Assembly: GCF_900107605.1 (NCBI RefSeq) | Contig: NZ_FNQJ01000014.1 | Span: 1 to 64,000, forward strand | Origin: Acidovorax soli | GTDB taxonomy: Bacteria > Pseudomonadota > Gammaproteobacteria > Burkholderiales > Burkholderiaceae_C | Direction: 5' to 3' | Length of the DNA stretch: 64,000 nucleotides | The notes under the pieces: generated by a model | Databases searched by the model: none | Seen by the model: the letters and a program-made list of their open reading frames with translations, nothing else | What the model was told of the DNA's origin: nothing | In this document: in pieces, positions 42,539-51,022 of the stretch | How positions within the stretch are numbered: the first letter of the stretch is position 1 | Layout: every line of letters starts with the position of its first letter | Program-made: the position numbers and the translations under genes

Positions 42539-44149
42539 ATGACTGCCGCCAATCCCACCGCCGGTCCGGCCCAGCCGCCTGCGCCTGCCACCCCGGCTGC
42601 GCCCGCAGCGCACCCGCCGCTGCAAGGCACCGCCCTGCTGCTGGGCACGCTGTCGCTGTCGCTGGCCACGTTCATGAACGTGCTGGACTCGTCCATCGCC
42701 AACGTCTCCATCCCCGCCATCGCCGGTGACCTGGGCGTGAGCCCCGGCCAGGGCACCTGGGTCATCACCAGCTTTGGCGTGGCCAACGCCATCTCGGTGC
42801 CGCTGACCGGCTGGCTCACGCAGCGCTTTGGCGCCGTGCGCCTTTTCACCATGAGCGTGCTGCTGTTTGTGCTGACCTCGTGGCTGTGCGGCTTTGCCTC
42901 GTCGCTCGAAATGCTGGTGGTGTTCCGCGTGCTGCAAGGCCTGGTGGCCGGGCCCATGATTCCGCTGTCGCAAACCCTGCTGCTGGCCAGCTACCCGCGC
43001 GCGCTGGCGGGCACCGCCCTGGCCCTGTGGGGCGTGACCACGCTGGTCGCCCCCGTGGTGGGGCCGCTGCTGGGCGGCTGGATCACCGACAACATCTCGT
43101 GGCCGTGGATCTTCTACATCAACGTGCCCGTGGGACTGCTGGCCGCCGCCCTGACCTGGGGCATCTACCAGAAGCGCGAAACGCCCACGCGCAAGCTGCC
43201 CATCGACACCGTGGGCCTGTCGCTGCTGGTGCTGTGGGTGGGAGCGCTGCAGCTCATGCTCGACAAGGGCAAGGAGCTGGACTGGTTTGCCTCCAGCGAA
43301 ATCATCCTGATGGCCGTGGTGGCCGTGGTGGCGTTTGCCGTGTTTCTGGTGTGGGAGCTGACCGACAAGCACCCGGTGGTGGACCTCAAGCTCTTCAAGG
43401 GCCGCAACTTCACCTTCGGCGTGCTGGCCCTGTCGGTGGCCTACGCGCTGTTCTTCGGCAACGTGGTGCTGCTGCCGCTGTGGCTGCAGCAGTGGATGGG
43501 CTACACCGCCACCTCGGCCGGCATGGCGCTGGCGCCGGTGGGTGTTTTCGCCATCCTGCTCACACCGCTGGTGGGCAAGAAGGTGGGCCAGTGGGACCCG
43601 CGCCGCATGGCCACAGGGGCGTTCATGGTGTTCAGCATGGTGCTGTGGCTGCGCTCGCAGTTCACGGTGCAGACCGACTTTGTGCACATCCTCATCCCCA
43701 CGCTGCTGCAGGGCGCGGCCATGGCGTTCTTCTTCATTCCGCTCACCACGCTCACGCTGTCGGGCATTGCGCCAGAGCGTATTCCGGCTGCCGCGGGCCT
43801 GTCCAACTTCGTGCGCATCACCGCCGGGGCCATGGGCACCTCGATTGCCACCACGCTGTGGGAAAGCCGCGCCGCCATGCACCACGCACACCTGACCGAG
43901 GGGCTGGTACAGGGCCAGGGCGTGTTTGCCGCCACACTGGACCAGCTCATGGCATCGGGCCTCACGCAGATGCAGGCGCTGGCACAGATCAACCGGCTGA
44001 TCGACCAGCAGGCCTTCACGCGCGCCGCCGACGACATCTTTCTGGGATCGGCCGGCCTGTTCCTGCTGCTGATCGGATTGATCTGGCTGACCAGGCGCCC
44101 CGCCCGCGTAGCGGCGGGAACCGCGGTGGATGCGGGTGGCGCGCACTGA
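42539..44149 (+). CDS. emrB: EmrB-like DHA2 multidrug transporter
   Basis: The 536-residue major facilitator protein has 14 predicted helices. Motif LDSSIANVSIPAIAG in helix 1, GWLTQRFG (motif A) and GPLLGGWITDN (motif C) identify the DHA2 drug:H+ antiporters. It starts 12 nt behind emrA and completes a tripartite pump. Substrate not predictable. Confidence 0.9.
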   Translation: MTAANPTAGPAQPPAPATPAAPAAHPPLQGTALLLGTLSLSLATFMNVLDSSIANVSIPAIAGDLGVSPGQGTWVITSFGVANAISVPLTGWLTQRFGAVRLFTMSVLLFVLTSWLCGFASSLEMLVVFRVLQGLVAGPMIPLSQTLLLASYPRALAGTALALWGVTTLVAPVVGPLLGGWITDNISWPWIFYINVPVGLLAAALTWGIYQKRETPTRKLPIDTVGLSLLVLWVGALQLMLDKGKELDWFASSEIILMAVVAVVAFAVFLVWELTDKHPVVDLKLFKGRNFTFGVLALSVAYALFFGNVVLLPLWLQQWMGYTATSAGMALAPVGVFAILLTPLVGKKVGQWDPRRMATGAFMVFSMVLWLRSQFTVQTDFVHILIPTLLQGAAMAFFFIPLTTLTLSGIAPERIPAAAGLSNFVRITAGAMGTSIATTLWESRAAMHHAHLTEGLVQGQGVFAATLDQLMASGLTQMQALAQINRLIDQQAFTRAADDIFLGSAGLFLLLIGLIWLTRRPARVAAGTAVDAGGAH

Positions 44150-44177
44150 ATGTCTTTTGCCGCAGTCAATGTCAGCC

Positions 44178-44232
44178 AAAAGGCCTTGATTGCGCGTGCA
44201 TCAAGCGCTGCGAGCTATTAATTAAATAGCAT
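44178..44232 (+). repeat. Interspersed palindromic element, copy F
   Basis: AAAAGGCCTTGATTGCGCGT, GCATCAAGCGCTGCGAGCTA and TTAATTAAATAGC match the family in forward orientation. The last 11 bases encode the final residues and stop of the minus-strand LysR gene. Confidence 0.55.
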
Positions 44233-45124
44233 TCATTCCTGGCAAAAGCAGGCCCTGTTGCGCCGCCACCGCCTCGCGCAAAAACGCCCAGGTGGCCTGG
44301 ATGCGCGCCACATGCTTGTTGTCGGCGGGCATGGACATCCAGAACGTGCGCTGGAACCGCGCCACACCGGGCAGCACCGGCACCAGCGCAGGGTCTTGCG
44401 CCGCCACAAACGCCGGCAGCACCGCCAGCCCCGCCCCGGCACGTGCGGCCTCGTACTGTGCCAGGATGCTGGTGCTGCGCAGCGCAAAGTGCGCGGGGCG
44501 GTGCAGTTCGTCCAGGATCTGCAGCTCCTTGCTGAACAACAGGTCGTCCACGTAGCTGATGAAGGTGTGGCCGCGCAGGTCGTCGGCGGTGTGGATGGGC
44601 GCGTGCCGCTCCAGGTAGCTGGTCGCGCCATAGAGCTGCAGCACATAGTCGGTGAGCTTGACCACCAGCACCGCGCCGCGTGCCGGGCGCTCCAGCGAGA
44701 TCACGATGTCGGCCTCGCGCCGCGACAGGTGCACCAGGCGCGGCAGGGCCAGCAGGTCCACCACCAGCCCGGGGTGGCTCAGCGCAAAGCGCGCCAGCTG
44801 CGGCGCCAGGATCAGGTTGCCAAAGCCCTCGGTGGTGCCGATGCGCACCAGGCCGTGCAGGCCCTGGCGCACGCCGGGCGCGGCGTTTTCCACCGCCAGA
44901 AAGGCCGCCTCCATGGCCTCGACCTGGGGCAGCAGCGCGCGCCCGGCCTCGGTCAGCCGGTGGCCGCCGGCCTCGCGCGCAAACAGGGCCGAGCCCACCT
45001 GTTTTTCGAGCGCCTGCAGGCGGCGCGCCACCGTGGTGTGGTCCACCGCCAGGCGGCGCGCGGCGCCCACCAGCGTGCCGGCGCGGGCCAGTTCCAGAAA
45101 GTAGCGCAGGTTGTCCCAGTCCAT
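44222..45124 (-). CDS. LysR-type transcriptional regulator
   Basis: The 300-residue protein has an N-terminal helix-turn-helix (LVGAARRLAVDHTTVARRLQALE) and a LysR effector domain. It lies 4 nt behind a marR-type gene, both divergent from the gentisate genes. Its final residues (Asn-Ala-Ile) and stop come from repeat copy F. Target unknown; control of the aromatic genes is plausible. Confidence 0.85.
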   Translation of the reverse strand: MDWDNLRYFLELARAGTLVGAARRLAVDHTTVARRLQALEKQVGSALFAREAGGHRLTEAGRALLPQVEAMEAAFLAVENAAPGVRQGLHGLVRIGTTEGFGNLILAPQLARFALSHPGLVVDLLALPRLVHLSRREADIVISLERPARGAVLVVKLTDYVLQLYGATSYLERHAPIHTADDLRGHTFISYVDDLLFSKELQILDELHRPAHFALRSTSILAQYEAARAGAGLAVLPAFVAAQDPALVPVLPGVARFQRTFWMSMPADNKHVARIQATWAFLREAVAAQQGLLLPGMNAI

Positions 45125-45128
45125 GGCG

Positions 45129-45611
45129 TCACCGGGCACGCCGTGGGGTGCGCTCGTCCAAGGGTTCGCTGGGCGCACGGCTGAGCGCGTTGTTGCCCCG
45201 CACCAGCGTGCGCAGCATGTCCATGAACACCGCACGCTGCTCCGGCGCCAGGGGTTCGAGCATGCGCTCTTGTGCGCGCAGCATGCCGGGCTCCACCTCC
45301 TCCAGCAAACGCTGGCCGTCGGGCGTGATGGTCAGCAGGCGTACGCGCCGGTCCTCGGGGTGGGCGTTGCGCTGCATCAGGCCCCGCGACTCCAGGCGGT
45401 CGATCACGCTGCCAATGGTGGAGGTGTCAAAGCCGATGGTGCGCGCCAGCGTGCGCTGGTCAATGCCCGGCTCACGCCCCACGGCATACAGCGCGGCGAA
45501 TTGCACGGGTGTGATTCCACTGGCCTGCGTCTCCTCCAGAAATACCGCCACGGCGATCTGCTGCAGACGGCGGATATGGAAACCGGGAAGGTTGTCGATC
45601 TCTACGGGCAT
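45129..45611 (-). CDS. MarR-family regulator of the gentisate cluster
   Basis: The 160-residue winged-helix protein has RTLARTIGFDTSTIGSVIDR as recognition helices and NAHPEDRRVRLLTIT as wing. It is divergent from the 3-hydroxybenzoate hydroxylase gene, with inverted repeats in between. MarR proteins commonly respond to aromatic acids, so repression relieved by the substrate is the likely mode. Confidence 0.83.
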   Translation of the reverse strand: MPVEIDNLPGFHIRRLQQIAVAVFLEETQASGITPVQFAALYAVGREPGIDQRTLARTIGFDTSTIGSVIDRLESRGLMQRNAHPEDRRVRLLTITPDGQRLLEEVEPGMLRAQERMLEPLAPEQRAVFMDMLRTLVRGNNALSRAPSEPLDERTPRRAR

Positions 45612-45659
45612 GAAAAATTAAGGGTTTCCACCAATCTTGATTCACATCATTTTAGGACC

Positions 45660-45696
45660 TACACTAATCATCAGTGTACTTTTTATATGCACACTG
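45660..45696. promoter_or_regulatory. Candidate MarR operator cluster of the gentisate genes
   Basis: TACACT (45660-45665) is inverted against AGTGTA (45673-45678), and CAGTGT (45672-45677) against ACACTG (45691-45696). This gives three related half-sites in the 129-bp AT-rich divergent promoter region. Confidence 0.5.
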
Positions 45697-45740
45697 TTTA
45701 TTGATCCACATCAGCATCACAACCGACGGAGACAGCGGCA

Positions 45741-46943
45741 ATGACAGTTTTGAACATTCCCACGGCACCAGTCCTGGTCGCCGGCGGCGGCATCGGTGGC
45801 GTGGCGGCAGCACTGGCTCTGGCGCGCCAGGGGTACGCGGTCAAGGTGCTGGAGCAGGCCCCCCAGCTCGGTGAGATCGGCGCAGGCATCCAGTTGGGCC
45901 CCAACGCCTTTGCGGCGTTTGATGCCCTGGGCATTGGCGAGCTGGCGCGGGCCCGCGCGGTCTACACCGATGAAATGGTCATGCACGACGCGCTGGACGA
46001 GCGCCTGGTGGGCCGCATCCCCACCGGCGACGCCTTTCGCCAGCGCTTTGGCAATCCGTATGCGGTGATCCACCGCGCCGACATCCACACCTCGCTGCTG
46101 GAAGGCGCCAAAGCGCATGGCAACATCGAGACGCTGACCGGCACCCGCATCGAGCGCGTGGAGCAAACCGGAGATACCGTCACGGTGTATGACCAGCATG
46201 GCGTGGCACACCAGGGCCAGGCATTGATTGGTGCGGACGGTGTGAAGTCCGTCGTGCGGCAGCAATACGTGGGCGATGCCGCCCGCGTGTCGGGCCATGT
46301 GGTGTACCGCGCCGTGGTCGAGAAGAACGACTTCCCCGAAGACCTGCGCTGGAACGCCGCCAGCATCTGGGTCGGCCCCAACTACCACCTGGTGCACTAC
46401 CCGCTGCGCGGCGGCGAGCAGTACAACGTGGTCGTGACCTTCCACAGCCGCGAGCACGAGGAATGGGGCGTGCGCGAGGGCAGCCGCGAGGAGGTGCAGA
46501 GCTACTACCGCGATTGCTGCCCGCGCGCCCACCAGCTGATCGACATGCCCAAGAGCTGGAAACGCTGGGCCACCGCCGACCGCGAGCCCATCGGCCAGTG
46601 GACCTTTGGCCGCGCCACCTTGCTGGGCGATGCCGCCCACCCCACGCTGCAATACCTGGCACAGGGCGCCTGCATGGCGCTGGAAGACGCGGTGACGCTG
46701 GGCGAGGCCCTGAAGCGCTGCGACCAGGATTTCCCCAAGGCGCTCGCACTGTACGAACGCTCTCGCATTGCCCGCACGGCGCGGGTGGTGCTGTCGGCCC
46801 GTGAAATGGGCCGCATCTTCCACGCCAAGGGTGTGGAGCGCCTGGTGCGCAACGACCTCTGGAAGGGCCGCAGCCCCGAGCGCTTTTATGACGCCATGGA
46901 ATGGCTGTATGGCTGGAAGGTGGACAACTGTCTGGCCGACTGA
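45741..46943 (+). CDS. nagX: 3-hydroxybenzoate 6-monooxygenase
   Basis: The 400-residue FAD-dependent aromatic hydroxylase should convert 3-hydroxybenzoate to gentisate. It has the GxGxxG FAD loop AGGGIGGVAAALALA, the DG motif ALIGADGVKSVVR and GDAAHPTLQYLAQGACMALED. The specific substrate is inferred from gentisate 1,2-dioxygenase 50 bp downstream. GGAG is present upstream of the start. Confidence 0.86.
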   Translation: MTVLNIPTAPVLVAGGGIGGVAAALALARQGYAVKVLEQAPQLGEIGAGIQLGPNAFAAFDALGIGELARARAVYTDEMVMHDALDERLVGRIPTGDAFRQRFGNPYAVIHRADIHTSLLEGAKAHGNIETLTGTRIERVEQTGDTVTVYDQHGVAHQGQALIGADGVKSVVRQQYVGDAARVSGHVVYRAVVEKNDFPEDLRWNAASIWVGPNYHLVHYPLRGGEQYNVVVTFHSREHEEWGVREGSREEVQSYYRDCCPRAHQLIDMPKSWKRWATADREPIGQWTFGRATLLGDAAHPTLQYLAQGACMALEDAVTLGEALKRCDQDFPKALALYERSRIARTARVVLSAREMGRIFHAKGVERLVRNDLWKGRSPERFYDAMEWLYGWKVDNCLAD

Positions 46944-46993
46944 GCCTGCCATCGGCCCGTTCGTTCCACCTTCATTGACCGAAAGATTCCCCC

Positions 46994-48127
46994 ATGAGCC
47001 TGATCGATACCGTACCTTCGCCCGTTCGCCTGCCCGCCGTGGCGGCCCATGGCCAGCCGGAGCCCACACCCGCGCTGGAGCAGCTGTACCGCGGCTTTGA
47101 GCAGGAAATGCTGGTGCCGCTGTGGACGCAGATCGGCGACCTGATGCCCCCCCATCCGCAGAGCAAGGCCAGTGCCCACCTGTGGCACTGGGACCGGCTG
47201 GTAGCGCTGGCCGATGAGGCCGGCCGCATCGTGCCGGTGGGCCGGGGCGGCGAGCGCCGGGCCATCGCCCTGGCCAACCCGTCCCTCGGTGGTAGGCCCT
47301 TTGCCACGCCCACCCTGTGGGCCGCCATCCAGTACCTGATGCCCGGCGAGGACGCACCCGAGCACCGCCATACCCAACACGCCTTCCGTTTCATCGTGGA
47401 GGGCGAAGGCGTCTGGACCGTGGTCAATGGCGATTCGGTGCGCATGTCACGCGGCGACTTCCTGCCCCAGGGCGGCTGGAACTGGCACGCCCACCACAAC
47501 GCGGCCGACAAGCCCATGGCCTGGATCGACGGGCTGGACATTCCGTTCGCCTACTCCACCGAGTCCCAGTTCTTCGAGTTCGGCCGCGATGCCATCAGCC
47601 CGGCCGAACGCATTTCGCCCGAGTTTTCGCGTTCCGAACGCCTGTGGGCGCATCCGGGCCTGCGCCCGGTCTCGCAACTGCAGGACCAGGCCGTCACGCC
47701 CCTGCTGGCCTACCGCTGGGTGGACACCGACAAGGCGCTCAACGAACAACTGGCCCTGGAAGCCGAAGGCCACGCCGCCACGCTGAGCCCCGGCCACGCC
47801 GCCGTGCGCTACACCAACCCCACCAATGGCCGCGACGTGCTGCCCACCATCCGCTGCGAGATGCACCGCCTGCGCAGCGGCGCCACCACCCGCACGCGCC
47901 GCGAGGTGGGCTCCTCGGTGTTCCAGGTGTTTAACGGTCAAGGCAGCGTGAAGGTGGGCGACCACCAATGGCCGGTGCGCCGTGGCGACATGTTCGTGGT
48001 GCCGTCCTGGCAACCGTTCACCGCCCAGTGCGATGCCGGCCAGCCCTCGCTGGACCTGTTCCGCTTCAGCGACACGCCCATTTTTGAAGCCGTGCATGCC
48101 TGGCGCGAACAGGTGGAACCCGCCTGA
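46994..48127 (+). CDS. nagI: Gentisate 1,2-dioxygenase
   Basis: The 377-residue bicupin cleaves gentisate to maleylpyruvate using Fe(II). The N-terminal cupin shows EHRHTQHAFRFIVEGEG and GGWNWHAHHN with the likely iron histidines; a second cupin lies near residues 290-360. Length fits the family. It follows the 3-hydroxybenzoate hydroxylase and precedes the hydrolase and isomerase of the same route. Confidence 0.92.
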   Translation: MSLIDTVPSPVRLPAVAAHGQPEPTPALEQLYRGFEQEMLVPLWTQIGDLMPPHPQSKASAHLWHWDRLVALADEAGRIVPVGRGGERRAIALANPSLGGRPFATPTLWAAIQYLMPGEDAPEHRHTQHAFRFIVEGEGVWTVVNGDSVRMSRGDFLPQGGWNWHAHHNAADKPMAWIDGLDIPFAYSTESQFFEFGRDAISPAERISPEFSRSERLWAHPGLRPVSQLQDQAVTPLLAYRWVDTDKALNEQLALEAEGHAATLSPGHAAVRYTNPTNGRDVLPTIRCEMHRLRSGATTRTRREVGSSVFQVFNGQGSVKVGDHQWPVRRGDMFVVPSWQPFTAQCDAGQPSLDLFRFSDTPIFEAVHAWREQVEPA

Positions 48128-48210
48128 TAACCCCCAAGCCCTTTTCTTCGCAGCACCGGCCTGCCCGCGCGGACAGGCCCTGCGCCCTTTATCCCTGACT
48201 GGAAGCCCCG

Positions 48211-48918
48211 ATGACCGCTATCCCCTATCTCTGGACCCCCTCCCCCGTTCAATCCCTGCCCGTGCGCGGCAGCGCGCAGCGCCTGCCCATCCACCGCCTG
48301 TTTTTCGTGGGCCGCAACTACCACGCGCATGCCGTCGAAATGGGCCGCCCCGTGGACAAAAGCGTCGAGCGCCCCTTCTACTTCACCAAGGCCCCCCAGA
48401 CGCTCACCGAATCGGGCGCCACGGTTGCCTACCCACCGGAAACCCAAAACTACCACTTCGAGATGGAACTGGTCGTGGCGATTGGCAAGGCCGGATTCCG
48501 CATCCCGGCCGAGCAGGCGCATGAGTACATCTACGGCTACGCCTGCGGCCTCGACATGACCCGCCGCGACCTGCAACTGGTGGCGCGCGACAAGGGCCGC
48601 CCCTGGGACCTGGGCAAGGACGTGGAGCAATCCTCCGTTGCGAGCGAGGTCGTGCCCATGCCTGGCAAGGTGATCGATTCCGGCGTGATCGAGCTTTCGG
48701 TCAATGGCGCGGTCAAGCAGCAGTCCAACGTGGACAAGCTGATCTGGAACATCCGCGAGATCATTGCCGACCTCTCGCTGTTCTACCACCTGCAGCCCGG
48801 CGACCTGATCTACACCGGCACGCCCGAAGGCGTGGGTGCGGTGGTGCCGGGCGACCGGATCACCGGCCGCGTGGAAGGTGTGGGCGAGATCGCGCTGACC
48901 GTGGGCCAGCCCGAGTAA
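48211..48918 (+). CDS. nagK: Fumarylpyruvate hydrolase
   Basis: The 235-residue FAH-family protein has FVGRNYHAHAVEMG, the metal site NYHFEMELVVAIG, and GDLIYTGTPEGVGAVV. It should split fumarylpyruvate to fumarate and pyruvate, the last step of the gentisate route. It is a paralogue of the 18227-18922 gene. Confidence 0.9.
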   Translation: MTAIPYLWTPSPVQSLPVRGSAQRLPIHRLFFVGRNYHAHAVEMGRPVDKSVERPFYFTKAPQTLTESGATVAYPPETQNYHFEMELVVAIGKAGFRIPAEQAHEYIYGYACGLDMTRRDLQLVARDKGRPWDLGKDVEQSSVASEVVPMPGKVIDSGVIELSVNGAVKQQSNVDKLIWNIREIIADLSLFYHLQPGDLIYTGTPEGVGAVVPGDRITGRVEGVGEIALTVGQPE

Positions 48919-48933
48919 GCCGAGGACCGCCCC

Positions 48934-49572
48934 ATGAAGCTCTACAGCTTTTTCCGCAGCGGTACCTCGCACCGCCTGCGTATCGCGCTCCACCTCAAGG
49001 GCCTCACACCCGACTACGTGCCGGTGGACCTGCGCGTGGACGAGCAGGCCCAGGCGCCGTTCAAGGCCATCAACCCGCAGGGCCTGGTGCCCGCGCTGGA
49101 GATCGACAACGGCCAGGTGCTGATCCAGTCGCCTGCCATCATCGAATGGCTGGAGGAGCGCTATCCCACCCCCGCGCTGCTGCCCGCTGATCCACTGGCC
49201 CGCGCCCATGTGCGTGCACTGGCCGCCATCGTGGGCTGCGACGTGCACCCCATCAACAACCGCCGCATCCTGCAAACCCTGCGCAAGCAGTTCGGCGCGG
49301 ATGAGGCCGCCATCAACGCCTGGTGCGCCACCTGGATCACCGCTGGCTTCGACGCCATCGAAGCCCTGCTGGCCAAGGACAACGCGCGCGGCAGCTACTG
49401 CTTTGGCGGTGCGCCCACCCTGGCCGATGTGTACCTGATCCCGCAGGTCGAAAGCGCTCGCCGCTTTGGTCTGGACATGACCGCCTGGCCGCTCATCAGC
49501 GCGGTGGATGCCGCCTGCGCCGAGCTACCGGCCTTTGCCCGAGCAGCACCTGCGGCCCAACCGGATGCCTGA
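48934..49572 (+). CDS. nagL: Maleylpyruvate isomerase (zeta-class GST)
   Basis: The 212-residue protein starts MKLYSFFRSGTSHRLRIALH, a zeta-GST N-terminus with the catalytic Ser/Thr region, and has IQSPAIIEWLEERYP. It should isomerise maleylpyruvate to fumarylpyruvate with glutathione. It lies 15 nt behind the hydrolase gene. It is similar to, but distinct from, the maiA-like protein at 17347-18015. Confidence 0.9.
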   Translation: MKLYSFFRSGTSHRLRIALHLKGLTPDYVPVDLRVDEQAQAPFKAINPQGLVPALEIDNGQVLIQSPAIIEWLEERYPTPALLPADPLARAHVRALAAIVGCDVHPINNRRILQTLRKQFGADEAAINAWCATWITAGFDAIEALLAKDNARGSYCFGGAPTLADVYLIPQVESARRFGLDMTAWPLISAVDAACAELPAFARAAPAAQPDA

Positions 49573-49729
49573 GCCCGCAGGGCTTTGAAGATTGTTGGAA
49601 AGACAACGCCGGCCCCACGCGCCAGCGGCCGGTGCGCGGTCGCGCGCCTGCCTCCCCTTACCGCTCCGCCCTGCAACAAAGCCGGGGCCCGCAGTGCCAG
49701 TACTCATAACCGTTCCCAGGAGACAAACC

Positions 49730-50758
49730 ATGCCAGCCTTCCATTCCGCCCCGGCCCCACTGCGCGGCCTGCGCCGCCGCGCGCTCACCACTGCAGCGTT
49801 ATTGCTGGGCGGCGCCAGCGCCACCGGCCTGGCCTGGGCCCAGGGCGGCACGCCCACCTTTCCCAGCAAGCCGGTCACCGTGGTCACTGCCTTTGCCGTG
49901 GGCAGCGGCCCCGATGCGGTGCTGCGCCTGGTGGCCAACAAGCTGTCGGTGGCCTGGAAGCAGAGCGTGACCGTGGACAACCGCCCCGGCGGCGGCGGCT
50001 TCATCGCCATCGAAGCCGCGCGCCGTGGCGCCCCCGACGGCCACACCCTGCTGCAACTGGACAGCGAGCACCTGTCCGCCCTGCCCCACCTGTACAAGCA
50101 ACGCAACTTCCAGACGCTGCAGGTCTTCGACCCGGTCGCGCCGCTGTTTCGCACGCCGTTTCTGGTCGCCGTGCCCACGCAGTCGCCTTGGAAGAATGTG
50201 GGCGACCTGATTGCGGCGGCCAAGAAGGGCACCGGCGCAGTGAGCTACGGCTCGTGGGGTGTCGGCAGCCCGGGCCATCTGGGCGGCGAGTGGCTGGACC
50301 TGGTGGCAGGCACGCAGATGACCCATGTGCCGTTCCGCGAGGTCAGCCAGCTGTTCACCTCGGTCGCCAATGGCGACCCCGCCTGGAGCCTGGCCAGCAT
50401 TCCGTCCAGCCAGGGCATCTACAAGGCCGGCAAGATCCGCTACCTGGCTGTGGCCGGCCCCCGCCGCATTGCCCAGTTGCCCGACGTACCCACCCTGGCC
50501 GAGGCCGGAGGCCCCGCGCAGTTGGATGTGAACTCGTTCGTGTCCCTGCTGGCAGTCAAGGGCGTGCCTGCCCCCGTGCGCGCCCAGATCCATGCCGATG
50601 TCCTGAAAGTGCTGCAAGAGCCCGAGGTGCGCGAGAAATTCAACACCTTTGCGTTCGAGCCCCTGTCGTGGTCGGTAGAGAAAATCCAGCGCCAGGCCGG
50701 GGTCAAGTCCGAGCAGTACAAGCTGCTGATCCAGAAGGCCAACATCAGCCTGGACTGA
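49730..50758 (+). CDS. Bug-family tripartite tricarboxylate transporter substrate-binding protein
   Basis: The 342-residue periplasmic binding protein has a basic start and signal peptide ending near TGLAWAQ (about residue 37). The mature part has FPSKPVTVVTAFAVG and NRPGGGGFIAIEAARR, as in Bug receptors. It is last in the gentisate operon, suggesting uptake of 3-hydroxybenzoate, gentisate or a related acid. Membrane subunits TctA/TctB are not adjacent. AGGAGA precedes the ATG. Confidence 0.85.
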   Translation: MPAFHSAPAPLRGLRRRALTTAALLLGGASATGLAWAQGGTPTFPSKPVTVVTAFAVGSGPDAVLRLVANKLSVAWKQSVTVDNRPGGGGFIAIEAARRGAPDGHTLLQLDSEHLSALPHLYKQRNFQTLQVFDPVAPLFRTPFLVAVPTQSPWKNVGDLIAAAKKGTGAVSYGSWGVGSPGHLGGEWLDLVAGTQMTHVPFREVSQLFTSVANGDPAWSLASIPSSQGIYKAGKIRYLAVAGPRRIAQLPDVPTLAEAGGPAQLDVNSFVSLLAVKGVPAPVRAQIHADVLKVLQEPEVREKFNTFAFEPLSWSVEKIQRQAGVKSEQYKLLIQKANISLD

Positions 50759-50899
50759 CGGCCCCGGCCCCGAGCCCCGGCCGCGCCGGGTTACCCGCTT
50801 GAAGCCCTTCACGCCCGCCTTCGCCCTTGCACCGGTCACACGGGCGAGGCCGCAGGCGGGCGCTTCGCCATGGGGGGCTGCGCATGCATGGCGTCGATG

Positions 50900-50947
50900 T
50901 GCAAATATGCAAAAACAAAGTGCAATTTTCTCTATTGCGCTAGCAAT
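50900..50947. promoter_or_regulatory. Repeated TGCAAA/TTGC motifs upstream of mmsA
   Basis: TGCAAATATGCAAA (50900-50913), TGCAA (50921-50925) and ATTGC-GCTA-GCAAT (50934-50947) form a cluster of related half-sites about 75-120 nt before the mmsA start. This is a probable operator for a fatty-acid or amino-acid catabolism regulator, but which one is unknown. Confidence 0.4.
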
Positions 50948-51022
50948 TTCGCACAACTAACATGGAGTGGTTTTGGGCGCTTTGCCCGCACCCCTGCCCG
51001 CTTTTTTCCAGGAGACAACCCC

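Noticed and set aside
40928-44179. 1083-codon minus-strand frame across the efflux operon
   Set aside because: His/Gln/Arg-rich shadow of emrA, emrB and the channel gene; no domain.
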